A DNA stretch of 64,000 bases from Tautonia plasticadhaerens (GCF_007752535.1 NZ_CP036426.1:5084001-5148000); one strand, 5' to 3'; positions 1-9,276 are shown, counted from the stretch's first letter. Numbers and translations: made by a program. The notes: a model not told the origin generated them from the sequence alone.

Positions 1-839
1 CCCTGCCGGGCCGGACCCTGGCCGACCTGCTCTCCGGTGCCGAGGCTCCCGGCGCCCTCCGGGCCGAGGTCGATCGGGCTGCCGCCGAGGCGTCCGGGCC
101 GATCCCGATCGGCGAGCTGGCAACCTCCCCCGACCCGTACCGGCCCCACATGCTCGCCCCGGTCGATCGGCAGGACTGCTGGGGGGCCGGCTGCACCTAC
201 CGGCTCGACGACGAGTCCCTGGCCCGGATGAAGGCCGACCGGCCGCTCTACGCCGCCTCCTTCGAGGCCGACCGGCCGATGCTCTTCTACAAGGGGGCCG
301 CACCGGCCGCCTCGGGCCCCGGGGCGCCGATCCGATGCCGGGCCGGGTCGTCCCAGACGATCCCCGAGGCCGAGCTGGCCGTCCTGCTCGGCCCGACCGG
401 GGCGGTGATAGGCTTCTCCCTGGGCAACGACGTGACGGCACTGGACCTGGAGCGCCGCAACCCGCTCTACCAGCCCCAGGCGAAGGTCTTCGACGGCTCG
501 GCCGCCCTGGGGCCTTGGTGGGCGCTGGCCGACGCCGTCCCCGAGGCTCCGACGATGCCGATCTCCTGCCGGGTCGTCCGCGGTGGCGAATGCGTCCTGG
601 AGCAACGGATCGACCCCCGGCGGCTGGCGAGGCGGATCGACGATCTTTCCGGCTGGCTGTTCGAGTCGGCCGAGTTCCCGATCGGGGTCGTCCTGATGAC
701 CGGCGGCGGTGCCGCAGTCCCCGACGGTTTCGCCCTGGCGCCCGGCGACGAGGTCGTCATCACCCATCCCGTGCTGGGGGCCCTTCACAACCCCGTCGCC
801 CGGCCGGAGCGCCCGTCTTGGTCGAACCGTCGGGGATGA
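1..839 (+). CDS. Fumarylacetoacetate hydrolase (FAH) family protein, 5' end outside the window
   Basis: The frame starting at base 3 is open from the window edge to the TGA at 837-839, so the start codon lies upstream. The visible 279 residues contain a segment like the FAH fold entry (DRQDCWGAGCTY), then KVFDGSAALGPWW, which matches the conserved K-x-F-D-x-x-x-x-x-G-P-W signature, and a C-terminal GDEVVITHPVLGALHNPV typical of the family end. FAH-family enzymes are metal-dependent hydrolases, dehydratases or decarboxylases of ketoacids; variants close to this type act as 2-keto-3-deoxy-sugar-acid dehydratases. The substrate cannot be assigned from sequence alone. It is not obviously part of the glycan locus that begins 177 bases downstream. 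Confidence 0.8.
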   Translation, partial: LPGRTLADLLSGAEAPGALRAEVDRAAAEASGPIPIGELATSPDPYRPHMLAPVDRQDCWGAGCTYRLDDESLARMKADRPLYAASFEADRPMLFYKGAAPAASGPGAPIRCRAGSSQTIPEAELAVLLGPTGAVIGFSLGNDVTALDLERRNPLYQPQAKVFDGSAALGPWWALADAVPEAPTMPISCRVVRGGECVLEQRIDPRRLARRIDDLSGWLFESAEFPIGVVLMTGGGAAVPDGFALAPGDEVVITHPVLGALHNPVARPERPSWSNRRG

Positions 840-1016
840 CGAACCTTCACCACACTCCTTGAGGGGACCGCCTCGCCTCAGTAAACTTGTTGACAGCCTA
901 CGATCCAGTGCTCCCTCCCCGATCCGATCACCCACCGATGGGCTCCACATCGTCTCTCCGGCCTGCCTCTCCCCGGCTGTCCCCCTGAGCGACCGACCCG
1001 ACCACCCCCGAGTTGC

Positions 1017-1955
1017 ATGATCGACCACCTCGCGAAGCAACCGACCTTCGCCGGCGAGCAGCCGGCGACCCGAACCGATCCCGGCGGGCCGATCGCCCCG
1101 GAGTCGCCCCTGCCGGTCGTCGTCTACACCGCGCAGGCCAAGATCCGACACCCGGCCCACATGATCCGGGAGCTGGTCGATGACTTCGTGAAGGGTCGGG
1201 AGCTGGGCTGGCGGCTGTTCCTCCGCAACCTCCAGGGCCAGTACCGGCAGACGTTCCTGGGCTACGTCTGGGCCGTCCTCCCCCCCTTGATGACGACGCT
1301 GATCTGGGTCGTCCTGCAATCCTTCCGGGTGGTGAACTTCGAGGCGCCGGCCGGGGTCCCGTACGTCGTCTACGTCCTGACCGGGACGATCCTCTGGCAG
1401 TCATTCATCAAGGCCCTGGAGGCCCCCATCTCGTCGATCAACCAGGGGCGAGAGATGCTGGTCAAGCTGAACTTCCCGAGGGAGTCGCTGCTGATCGCGG
1501 GCCTGGCCCAGGTCCTCTTCAACTTCGTGATGCAGGTCATTCTCCTGGTCGTGGTGATGGCGGTCATGCGCGTCCCCGTCCCGCCGACCGCCCCGCTGTT
1601 CCTCCTGGGAACGGCGATGCTCATCGCGCTGGGGCTGGGCCTGGGCCTGGTCCTCGCCCCGGTCGGCCTCCTCTACCAGGATGTGCAGCGGGCGATCACG
1701 ACCTTCGCGCCGTTCCTGATGTACCTGACCCCGGTGCTCTACCAGCCGCCGCAGTCCGGGACGGCCCGGCTGCTCCTCTGGGCGAACCCGATGGCACCCA
1801 CGCTGAACGCCGCCAGGGACTGGTTGCTGATCGGCCCGACCCCGTACCTCGCCGGCTTCCTCGCCTACTCGGCGCTCGGGCTGATCCTGACGCTCGTCGG
1901 GGTCCTCGTCCTGCGGGCATCGATGCCCTTCCTGATCGAGCGGATGGGCTCGTGA
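1017..1955 (+). CDS. ABC-2 type polysaccharide export permease (Wzm-like)
   Basis: 312 residues. After about 60 polar N-terminal residues comes FLRNLQGQYRQTFLGYVWAV, the amphipathic entry helix found in Wzm/TagG permeases, followed by about six hydrophobic segments (roughly 80-100, 118-136, 160-184, 192-215, 228-245, 285-305). The length is slightly above the usual 260-290 because of the N-terminal tail. The family forms the inner-membrane channel that exports lipid-linked polysaccharide. It overlaps the ATPase gene that follows, so the two very likely form one transporter. The ATG at 1017 is the first in frame after a stop-rich leader. Confidence 0.93.
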   Translation: MIDHLAKQPTFAGEQPATRTDPGGPIAPESPLPVVVYTAQAKIRHPAHMIRELVDDFVKGRELGWRLFLRNLQGQYRQTFLGYVWAVLPPLMTTLIWVVLQSFRVVNFEAPAGVPYVVYVLTGTILWQSFIKALEAPISSINQGREMLVKLNFPRESLLIAGLAQVLFNFVMQVILLVVVMAVMRVPVPPTAPLFLLGTAMLIALGLGLGLVLAPVGLLYQDVQRAITTFAPFLMYLTPVLYQPPQSGTARLLLWANPMAPTLNAARDWLLIGPTPYLAGFLAYSALGLILTLVGVLVLRASMPFLIERMGS

Positions 1956-1966
1956 CCCAGACCCCC

Positions 1967-1971
1967 GGAGG
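1967..1971 (+). promoter_or_regulatory. Ribosome binding site deciding the start of the ATPase gene
   Basis: GGAGG lies 7 bases before the ATG at 1979. The frame could also begin at the GTG at 1952, whose last two bases overlap the permease stop, but that codon has no comparable Shine-Dalgarno motif and would add only nine Pro/Gly-rich residues. ATG 1979 is therefore preferred. Confidence 0.7.
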
Positions 1972-1978
1972 ACCCCCG

Positions 1979-3157
1979 ATGGCGACCGCCGAATCCCCCC
2001 TGATCGAGGTCGAGCACGTCTCGAAGGCCTTCTGCCGCGACCTCAAGCGTGCGCTCTGGTACGGGATGAAGGACATCACCGGCGAGCTGGTCGGCCAGCG
2101 ACGCGACCGCGAGACGCTGCGCCGGGACGAGTTCTGGGCCGTCAAGGATGTGTCGTTCCAGGTCCGCCGGGGGGAGTGCCTCGGGCTCATCGGCCGTAAC
2201 GGGGCGGGCAAGACCTCGCTGCTCAGGCTGCTCAACGGCCTGATCCGGCCCGACAGCGGCCAGATCACCATGCGGGGCCGGATCGGCGCCCTGATCGCCC
2301 TGGGGGCCGGATTCAACCCGGTCCTCACCGGGCGCGAGAACATCTACATCAACGGCTCGGTCCTCGGGCTCTCGAAGCGGGAGATCGACGCCAAGCTCGA
2401 CGAGATCGTCGAATTCGCCGAGGTCCGCGACTCGATCGACGCCCCCGTGCAGACCTACAGTTCGGGCATGAAGGTCCGCCTGGGCTTCTCGGTGGCCTCG
2501 TCCCTGCAGCCGGACGTGCTCCTCATCGACGAGGTCCTGGCCGTCGGGGACCAGTCGTTCCGGACGAAGTGCTACCAACGGATCGGCGAGGTGGTGAGCC
2601 GGGCGGCGGTCATCATCGTCAGCCACGACATGAACGCGATCCAGCGCCTCGGCGACCGCGTCGTCCTGATGCACCGCGGGAAGGTCGCCTACCTAGGCGA
2701 AGTCGTCGAGGGCGTCGAGCGTTACGAGAAACTCAATACGCAGGAAGTACAGTCTGAGCGGGCGATCCACGTCTTCGATCCGGACCTCACCGTCGATCGA
2801 GTCGCACTCTCCCGAGACGTGATCCGGACCGGGGAACCCGTCAGCCTCCTCATCGATTACACGAGCAGGCGACCGATCGAGGTCGGCCTCGTCGGCTCGA
2901 TTATGCGGGACAGCCGCGAGAATTTCGTGGCACAGTATCGATCCGACGCCCGCGCCGACAGCTACCGCATCGAGGCCGGTTCGCACCGGATGAGCGTCAA
3001 TTTGGGGCCGATCCCGCTGACCAGCGGGAGATACGTGCTGAACTGCGGCGTCTATCACGAAGATAAGAAACGCCTCCTCTTCTCCGCGATCGCACCGTGC
3101 GTCCTGGATGTCCAGTCGAACTTCGTCTCGACGGCGATCATCGAACTCGGCACGTGA
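1979..3157 (+). CDS. ABC transporter ATPase of polysaccharide export with C-terminal carbohydrate-binding domain (Wzt-like)
   Basis: 392 residues from the preferred ATG. The nucleotide-binding domain has Walker A (GRNGAGKTS), the short signature YSSGMKVRLGFS typical of Wzt/TagH rather than LSGGQ, and Walker B with the catalytic Glu (LLIDEVLAVGD). From about residue 260 to the end there is a beta-rich region matching the Wzt C-terminal domain, which in O-antigen systems binds the glycan end and selects cargo. Such a domain suggests export of a polymer with a modified, capped non-reducing end; the adjacent sulfotransferase and methyltransferase genes fit as capping enzymes (inference). It is translated together with the permease upstream. 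Confidence 0.93.
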   Translation: MATAESPLIEVEHVSKAFCRDLKRALWYGMKDITGELVGQRRDRETLRRDEFWAVKDVSFQVRRGECLGLIGRNGAGKTSLLRLLNGLIRPDSGQITMRGRIGALIALGAGFNPVLTGRENIYINGSVLGLSKREIDAKLDEIVEFAEVRDSIDAPVQTYSSGMKVRLGFSVASSLQPDVLLIDEVLAVGDQSFRTKCYQRIGEVVSRAAVIIVSHDMNAIQRLGDRVVLMHRGKVAYLGEVVEGVERYEKLNTQEVQSERAIHVFDPDLTVDRVALSRDVIRTGEPVSLLIDYTSRRPIEVGLVGSIMRDSRENFVAQYRSDARADSYRIEAGSHRMSVNLGPIPLTSGRYVLNCGVYHEDKKRLLFSAIAPCVLDVQSNFVSTAIIELGT

Positions 3158-3179
3158 AACCATCGGAGTTTGCGGACCG

Positions 3180-4120
3180 ATGCTCAATCGACTCATGAGA
3201 ATAGCCCGGCGGACCAATAGTCTCGCTCCATCCCCGGATCCCGAGATCGAGTCGGTGCCGGCGCCGCCGGGGCGCCCCCGGATCATCGTCGACAGCCTGC
3301 CGAAATCGGGCACCCACCTGCTCGGGAAGCTCGTCGCCGAATTAGGATTCGAAGACACAAGCATTGCCGTACTCGACAACAGCTACCTCGACTTTAAGAA
3401 GAAAGGAAACTGGCACCTCTGGGAGCCGATTCGGTCGGCCAACCTTGGCGACCAGATCGTAAATCCGGCCCGGATACACTGCGAGACCCGGAAGGCCCTC
3501 GGCTTGGTCGGCCCAGGCCAATTTTGCATCAGCCACCTGAGATGCAATGAATTAAATCAAGAATATATCAAACAAAATAATTTTCGCCATCTATTCATCA
3601 TTCGCGACCTCAGGGACAACATCTGCAGCATGACGGACCACCTCGTCAACCTCCGCGCGCACGATTACAGCCCGGACTGGTACTACTACCTGTCCTCCCT
3701 CGAGTCGGACGAGGATCGCCTCCTCGCGGTCATCGAAGGGAGGGACCGCTTCCTCCGGCCCTTCTCCTATCACCTGGATTACGGGGCCGGTTGGGTGGAC
3801 GACCCCGATACCCTCATCGTCCGGTTCGAGGACCTGATCGGCCCGAGCGGCGGGGGTGACGCCGACACCCAAGTGCGAGAGGTCGCGCGGATCTCGGAGT
3901 TCGTCGGGGGGACGCCCACGGAGCCCAAGGTCGAGGAGGTCGCAGCGAGCCTGTGGGGGGGGGGACTAGGACAATGAACCGCGGACAGCGCGGATCCTGG
4001 CGCATGAGGTTCTCCCCGAGAGTCGAGGAACGCTTCTGGGAAATCTACAGCCCCTATATGACGACGTTGGGCTATCCGTTGCGATCGCCAGAAGACGTTC
4101 TTGAGTCCCGGCTCCATTGA
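3180..4120 (+). pseudogene. Sulfotransferase with a frameshift at a G10 tract near the 3' end
   Basis: The ATG at 3180 opens a 265-codon frame with the PAPS 5'-phosphosulfate loop (VDSLPKSGTHLLGKL) and the 3'-phosphate motif (FIIRDLRDNICSM). The frame stops at 3977, soon after a run of ten G (3955-3964). Reading on in the -1 frame from the tract to the TGA at 4118-4120 gives NRGQRGSWRMRFSPRVEERF and then a leucine-glycine-tyrosine ending, which is the classic C-terminus of the sulfotransferase fold. The intact protein would be about 313 residues. One more G would restore it. This may be a real mutation, a slippage-controlled switch, or a base-calling error at a homopolymer. It presumably sulfates the exported glycan. 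Bases 3540-3600 are distinctly AT-rich against the surrounding sequence. Confidence 0.8.
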
Positions 4121-4167
4121 TTGGCCGGTCGGCCTCCCCTCCCTCTCCTACCGAGCTCCCTCGAATC

Positions 4168-4857
4168 ATGAAGAAACTCGCACGATCCATGTTCGCCCGG
4201 ATGGGCTACGAGGTCCGGAAGACTTCACGTGAGTCCAGGCCTCCCGCCCCGACCGCCTCCCCTCCGATGAGTCGGTACGCCCACCTGATCGAACTGTTCT
4301 CGAAGCGGGCGCCGCGCCGGATGATTGAGATCGGCGTCTGGCGGGGGGATCGCTCGGTTCAGTTCCTCAAGAAGGGGGTCAAGCTCAAGCGTTACGTCGG
4401 GTTCGACCTCTTCGATGACCTCTCGGAGGACATCGCCCAGCAGGAGAAGATGGGCTTTTGCAATATGAGCCGGCTCGAGGAGGTTGAGCCCCGCCTGCTG
4501 GGGGCCCGGCATGGCGACAGCCCGACGGTCGAACTGATGGCCGGGCCTACCGAACGGACCTTGCCCGAGTTCGCGGAAGCCAACGGCCCCGAGTTCGACT
4601 TCATCTACATCGACGGCGGCCACAGCCTCGAGACGATCCGCAACGACTGGACCTATTCCGAGAAGCTGCTCGCCCCGGACGGCCTCGTCGTCTTCGACGA
4701 CTATTACCCGAACGAGGCGGGCCGCGGGGCGAAGCCCTTGGTCGACGAATTGCTCCAGGACGACCGCTTCGAGATCCGATTCTTCCCGATGATCGAGGAC
4801 ATCATCGATAACCTCCAGATCACCATGGTCGCGGTCTCCCGGCGGGACGGCCGATGA
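4168..4857 (+). CDS. Class I SAM-dependent methyltransferase (Methyltransf_24 type)
   Basis: 229 residues from the ATG at 4168; an upstream in-frame ATG at 4117 would add a Pro/Ser-rich leader that looks non-coding. Visible motifs are the SAM-binding strand and loop (RMIEIGVWRGDRSV), the acidic strand after it (YVGFDLFDD), and DFIYIDGGHSLETIRNDW, the signature of the Methyltransf_24 group found in surface-polysaccharide clusters. The group O-methylates sugars or lipid-linked glycans. The N-terminal piece MKKLARSMFARMGYEVRK is typical of such genes in capsule loci. It follows the sulfotransferase by about 50 bases and may act as a chain-modifying or chain-capping enzyme, which is inference. 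Confidence 0.85.
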   Translation: MKKLARSMFARMGYEVRKTSRESRPPAPTASPPMSRYAHLIELFSKRAPRRMIEIGVWRGDRSVQFLKKGVKLKRYVGFDLFDDLSEDIAQQEKMGFCNMSRLEEVEPRLLGARHGDSPTVELMAGPTERTLPEFAEANGPEFDFIYIDGGHSLETIRNDWTYSEKLLAPDGLVVFDDYYPNEAGRGAKPLVDELLQDDRFEIRFFPMIEDIIDNLQITMVAVSRRDGR

Positions 4858-4918
4858 GCGCGGGCCCCTCCTGCGGATCGATGGCGGAGCCCATAGAGCC
4901 ACTCCCGGGCCATCAGAC

Positions 4919-6199
4919 ATGAACTCACCGGAGCGTATCACCCGGGACCTTCGCATCGTGATCTGCACGCGATTGCCGAAGGAAGGCTACTCTGGGGGCC
5001 GCTACCATGCGTGGGTCATGGGCGAGGTCCTGGCGGCGGCCGGTCACGAGGTCACTTTCTGGACCAACGCACGCCCGGCCTTTGCCGACGACTTCGCCGG
5101 CCAGCACCGACTCGGCTCGATTCGACTCTCCCTGACTCCCGACTTCGGCAACCCCCCCGTCGGGCCCTTCGACCTTGTCGTGGTCGTGCCGGATCTGTAT
5201 GGGGACCGGCTCGTAAGCCACGGGGCCCTCCTGCTGGCGCGGCGAGATGCCTCGAGGGTGGCCCTGCTGAATTTTGAGTCGCCGAACTGGTTCAACGCCC
5301 ATTCCCCGGAGCCGCGTGACCCGGCGTTATGGGACCCGGCCGTCGAGGTCGGTTGCTGGGCCGACCTGATCCTCTCCTTAACCGCCATCGGCAACGAGTT
5401 CGCTCGCGCCTACTACGTCGACGCGGCCCGTACCGCCCTCTTTCGGCACTGTTATCCGGCCATCAACTCCACCGTGGCCGACGCGGTGGGGGACATACCG
5501 AAGCGAGATCAGGTCATCTGCCTGACGCGATTTGTCCGCGGGGACTCGCACAAGGGGGCGGGCGAGCTTGTCCATGCCCTGGGGCCGGAGATGCGGGGCA
5601 TGACCTTCCTGCTCGTGGTCGGTCGGGGTGATGTCGATGAAGCAATCATGGGCCCCCTGAAAATCCGGGCAGAGGCCATCGGGGCTCGTATCGAACTGGC
5701 CTGGGGCCTGAACGACGCCGAGAAGTTCCGGCGCATCAAGCAGTCGAGGGCCATGCTCTTCCTGTCCTACTTCGAGGGCTTCGGCTATCCGCCGGTCGAG
5801 GCCCAGTATTGCGGGGTGCCCTGCGTCTCTTACGATCTGCCGGTTTTGCGGGAGGTCAGCGGCGACGCGCTGGTCTATGTGCCACCGGGCGCCCACGACG
5901 CCCTGCCTGGAGCACTGGCGGAAGCGTTTGCCTGGCCCGCCCAGCGTTGTGAAGCTCTGCGAGAGCGGATCGCCCACGTCGCTCGCCTCGAAGCCCTCGC
6001 CTCCCGCATCGACTCGATCGTGCGAGAGGTCGTCGACCTCCCGGGACCCCCTGCGGTGCGGTCGGCCCCGAGGGCGGCGGTCAGGTCGTGGCGCCGGAGG
6101 CCGAGGCCCGCTCGCCCCGCCTTGCGCGGCCTGGTCCGAAGGTTCAAGACCGGCCTCAGATCCACCTGGCATCGTCCGGCCGGGCAGGGCTCGGGATGA
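4919..6199 (+). CDS. GT4-family glycosyltransferase
   Basis: 426 residues. The N-terminal half has the acceptor-side Rossmann start LRIVICTRLPKEGYSGGRYH. The C-terminal half has the donor-binding GT-B signature around residue 286, SYFEGFGYPPVEAQYCGVP, whose two glutamates are seven residues apart as in retaining GT4 enzymes. The last 50 residues are rich in Arg and Pro and probably disordered. Genes with this EGFGYPP motif usually act on polysaccharide repeats. It is transcribed with its neighbours; the sugar donor is not predictable. The ATG at 4919 is the first start after the preceding stop and fits the fold. Confidence 0.88.
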   Translation: MNSPERITRDLRIVICTRLPKEGYSGGRYHAWVMGEVLAAAGHEVTFWTNARPAFADDFAGQHRLGSIRLSLTPDFGNPPVGPFDLVVVVPDLYGDRLVSHGALLLARRDASRVALLNFESPNWFNAHSPEPRDPALWDPAVEVGCWADLILSLTAIGNEFARAYYVDAARTALFRHCYPAINSTVADAVGDIPKRDQVICLTRFVRGDSHKGAGELVHALGPEMRGMTFLLVVGRGDVDEAIMGPLKIRAEAIGARIELAWGLNDAEKFRRIKQSRAMLFLSYFEGFGYPPVEAQYCGVPCVSYDLPVLREVSGDALVYVPPGAHDALPGALAEAFAWPAQRCEALRERIAHVARLEALASRIDSIVREVVDLPGPPAVRSAPRAAVRSWRRRPRPARPALRGLVRRFKTGLRSTWHRPAGQGSG

Positions 6200-6336
6200 G
6201 CCGGTGACGAACCCGACCCCCGGGCAAGCGATCCGAACGATTCCGAGTGAGTGGCCATGTCGGTTCCTTCGTCCGTCCGACCAAAGCGGACAAGATGCCC
6301 GCCGCCCTGGGGTCCGGGCCATTCGCTGCTCCGCGT

Positions 6337-7752
6337 TTACGACGACAGGCTGGCGATCTGGGTGTCGGACAATGCCCGACCGACCGCGAACACGTCGTAA
6401 ATCCGGCCGTCGAGGTGAGCGAAGCCGCCCGACTCGACCGGCCCGCCGACCCTCGCCGTCGCCCCGGTCAGGTCGGTGCCTGCGCCAATCGTCGCCGGAA
6501 GCCCGGAGGGTTGCCCGTTGATGAAGACCTGCAGCGCCGTCCCGTCCCGGCGGACCGCCACCACGGCGTCGGTCCCGGCGACCAGCGAGCCGGCAGACGA
6601 GGCCGAGGCGAGCGTGCCGCCGACCGGGCGATACGAGGCGACCACGTTGCCGCCAGGGGCGATGGCCAGCCGATTCGCCACGCCACCGGTGCCGTCGGAC
6701 TCGGTGTAGACGACCGCGGGGAGGGTCGTCGGCAGCGTGTCGAGCCGGATCCTGGCCAGGAGCGTGAACGCCTGGCGGTTCCCGACGATCACGGCCGGGT
6801 GGCCCAGACGGTCATCCACGCCGTCGAAGTCGAGGTAGCCGGTCGAGGTGTAGGTGGGACGCCTCGCGGCCGACGCCTCCTCGAACCGGACGACGGCAAC
6901 GCGGTTGTCCCAGACCCGGGCCGGGTCGAGGTCGTCGGCCGGGCCCTCGATGATGCCGTCGACCGAGGTGGCGGTCGTCGTGTCGGCCAGATGGTTGCCG
7001 CCGATCGAGTCGAACCGCGTGCCCGACCGCTCGTCCAGTTCGTAGAAGGCGGTCGCGGAGGCGGGCGCCTCGACCGCCGACCGGCCGGAGCCGCCGTTGT
7101 AGAGGTCGGCGATCAGGGCCGGGATGTCCAGGTCCGTCCCCTTGCAGACGACAAGCTGGTCGATCGCCCCGTTGTGGAAGCCGTCGTGGGTCGTCCCGTT
7201 GTAGGCCGCGCCGACGACGAACCGATTCGTGTCGTCCAGCGGCGTACCCGAGAAGGTGGCGGTGTTGGGCGTCGCGCCGTTGACCGAAATGCCCACGGCA
7301 TTTGCTGACTTGTCGTAGTAGGCCGCGACGAAGTACCAGACGCCGGTCGACGGTGCGCCAAAGGTGTTCGCGTCGACGACCTGGAAGCCTCCCGCGTTGT
7401 TGTCCAGGCGGAAGCGGAACCGATTCGTCGAGGAGTTGAAGAAGATGTGGTAATCGATCTTCGCGGACGAGATCGCGCTGTACTTCCGGAAGTAGTGCGG
7501 ATTTGCGCCGGCGAACGAGTCGTGGCGGACCCAGCAGGCGCAAAGGAAGTCGCCGGTACCGACCCGGAGCCCGGCGTCGGGCGCCTGGATCTGGAGGAAC
7601 TGGCCGCTGCTCAGGGCGAACTGGGCCGCGCCCCGGGCCTTGACTCCGGTCGTCGCATCGAGCCAGAGCAGGCGGTCGGGGGCGTCGGCCCGAGTGAACC
7701 GGTTTACGGGCCGGATTGGCCGGAAGATGTAGGCGGGGCGTCGCTGTCTCAT
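6337..7752 (-). CDS. LamG/concanavalin-like domain protein
   Basis: 471 residues from ATG 7752 (a TTG two codons upstream, at 7758, is nearer to the GAGG motif). Two jelly-roll lectin-like halves are visible, about residues 45-215 and 290-465, each with the LamG signature of a buried W or F strand followed by VGAAYNGTTHDGFHNGAIDQ or a similar return strand ending in a D-E-L/V-x-V-type segment. The N-terminus (RRPAYIFRPIRPVNRF) has no signal peptide and resembles short leaders seen on phage-type structural LamG proteins. It lies opposite to all neighbouring glycan genes. Role unknown: carbohydrate or surface binding is the family expectation, and a phage-remnant origin is possible. Confidence 0.75.
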   Translation of the reverse strand: MRQRRPAYIFRPIRPVNRFTRADAPDRLLWLDATTGVKARGAAQFALSSGQFLQIQAPDAGLRVGTGDFLCACWVRHDSFAGANPHYFRKYSAISSAKIDYHIFFNSSTNRFRFRLDNNAGGFQVVDANTFGAPSTGVWYFVAAYYDKSANAVGISVNGATPNTATFSGTPLDDTNRFVVGAAYNGTTHDGFHNGAIDQLVVCKGTDLDIPALIADLYNGGSGRSAVEAPASATAFYELDERSGTRFDSIGGNHLADTTTATSVDGIIEGPADDLDPARVWDNRVAVVRFEEASAARRPTYTSTGYLDFDGVDDRLGHPAVIVGNRQAFTLLARIRLDTLPTTLPAVVYTESDGTGGVANRLAIAPGGNVVASYRPVGGTLASASSAGSLVAGTDAVVAVRRDGTALQVFINGQPSGLPATIGAGTDLTGATARVGGPVESGGFAHLDGRIYDVFAVGRALSDTQIASLSS

Positions 7753-8384
7753 GGTCAATTATCCTCGGTTCGGGCGGGTGGCCTGGGGCCGGCTTGGAGA
7801 CCGGGTCGGGCCGCTGGCGCAGAACGGCGCAGCACTGCCTCCTGCCTCGCGGCGTCGTGATCAATCCGGCTCCGTTGCCGGCCACGCTCGCCCCCTCGTC
7901 GCTCCCGATTAACCTTACTATCGTGGCAACGGCGACCTTTAGTCACAAAATGTCGGATCGGCCGCGACTCCCCAGGATTGCTCCGTGGGCTGCCGCCCGG
8001 CGGGCGGCTCGGTCGAGGATCGCGAGGTGGGGGCCGGTCGGGGGGGGTACGCCCCGCCTCGGAGAGCTGCCCGAGCCACCTGGAGGGACCGATCGGATCC
8101 GGTGACGGGACCTCCGAAGTGGTCCGGCCCGACTGGCGAGGGGAGGGAGGGTTCGGGGGAGCCGCCCCTGAGCGGCCTCTCCCCGGGCGGGGCACGGACG
8201 GGCGTTCGGGACAATCCGGAGCCGGGCGAGCCGGGCGGCTTGCCCGGTCGAACGCGATACGTCCCCGGTACTCGTCGAACTTTGCCCCGATCCGTCCGGG
8301 GGCGGAGGCCGGGTCATGCCGGGTCGCTTCGAGCCGAGGCCGGGGACGGCCCTCCCGACGATCCTCGCCCCGGGCGATTCGGGG
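7753..8384 (-). other. Intergenic region between the LamG gene and gmhA
   Basis: Both flanking genes read leftward, so this holds the leader of the LamG gene. No frame here has convincing protein character. Bases about 7905-7960 are AT-rich relative to the rest and are the best place for a promoter. I see no repeat or RNA gene. Confidence 0.4.
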
Positions 8385-8987
8385 TCAGGCCCCCTGTCCC
8401 TCGGCGACGGGGCCGGAGATGCGGCGGTAGAGATCGCCGATGAGCCAGTGGAATGCGACCATGTGCAGCGACTCGACCGTGCCCATGTCGTCCAACGGGC
8501 AGTGCAGGCTGTGCTGGGCCAGCTGCCGCAGCGTGCCGCCGGAGTAGCCGGTGATGCCCAGGGTGGTCATGCCGGTGTCGTTGGCCCACTCCACCGCCCG
8601 CAGGACGTTGGGGCTGTTGCCCGAGCCGGAGATCGCCAGCAGCAGGTCGCCGGGCGCTCCGTAGGTCTTCAACTGCTCGATGAAGACGCGGTCGTACCCC
8701 TCGTCGTTGGCCCATGCCATGATCCCGGCGGTGTTGTCGGTCAGGCTGAGCACCCGCAGGCGACGCTGCGACTCGAAGTCGCGCAGGATGCCCTTGTTGA
8801 GATCCTCGCAGAGGTGCGAGGCGTTGGCCGCCGAGCCGCCGTTGCCGATGACGAAGACGGTACGGCCGTCGCGGTAGGCGGCCTCGATCAGGGCGGCAAG
8901 GTTCTCCAGCTGGGCGACGTCGATCCGCCGGATCTCCTCGCAGACGCGGTCGAGGTAGTCCCGGACGCCGAGGGTGGCAGCGAGCAT
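8385..8987 (-). CDS. gmhA: Phosphoheptose isomerase (sedoheptulose 7-phosphate isomerase)
   Basis: 200 residues from the ATG at 8987; an in-frame upstream ATG would add a Pro/Arg-rich leader. A single SIS domain is present: the sugar-phosphate loop VFVIGNGGSAANASHLCED, the second loop LLAISGSGNSPN, and a C-terminal segment with DDMGTVESLHMVAFHWL carrying the conserved acidic and His residues of GmhA. The enzyme converts sedoheptulose 7-phosphate to D-glycero-D-manno-heptose 7-phosphate, the first step to ADP-heptose. The next two steps (hldE, gmhB) are encoded at 32-34 kb on the other strand, so the pathway is split across the locus. Length is normal for the family (about 190-200). Confidence 0.9.
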   Translation of the reverse strand: MLAATLGVRDYLDRVCEEIRRIDVAQLENLAALIEAAYRDGRTVFVIGNGGSAANASHLCEDLNKGILRDFESQRRLRVLSLTDNTAGIMAWANDEGYDRVFIEQLKTYGAPGDLLLAISGSGNSPNVLRAVEWANDTGMTTLGITGYSGGTLRQLAQHSLHCPLDDMGTVESLHMVAFHWLIGDLYRRISGPVAEGQGA

Positions 8988-9117
8988 GGCGGGCGTTCCA
9001 CTTCGAGGTGGTTGGGGATGGCGGCCCGGCTCTTCGAGGCGTCGGGGACCCATCGGATGTTTCTACCATAATTCACGCGGGCCGGGGCGCCAATCGCGGC
9101 GGCGGGACGGGGGACCT

Positions 9118-9276
9118 TACGCAGAGCCGCAGAGTCACAGAGAAGAATGCAGAAGCGTGGAGCCGGATCGATTGGCTGGCCTGCGCCCCACCTCGGCCCT
9201 GCTCCATGATCTCCTGGTCGCCCCCTCGTCTCTTCCTCTTCAGTTCTTTGCGACTCCGCGACTCTGCGAGAGATCC
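9118..9276. repeat. Inverted repeat built on CGCAGAG motifs between divergent genes
   Basis: The left arm near 9118-9150 reads ACGCAGAGCCGCAGAGTCAC and the right arm near 9245-9276 is an imperfect reverse complement of it (CGACTCCGCGACTCTGCGAG). The arms are about 95 bases apart. Strings of CGCAGAG occur as dispersed intergenic repeats in several bacterial phyla. This unit lies in the 417-base gap between gmhA and the divergent gene at 9405, where promoters for both are expected. Confidence 0.5.
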
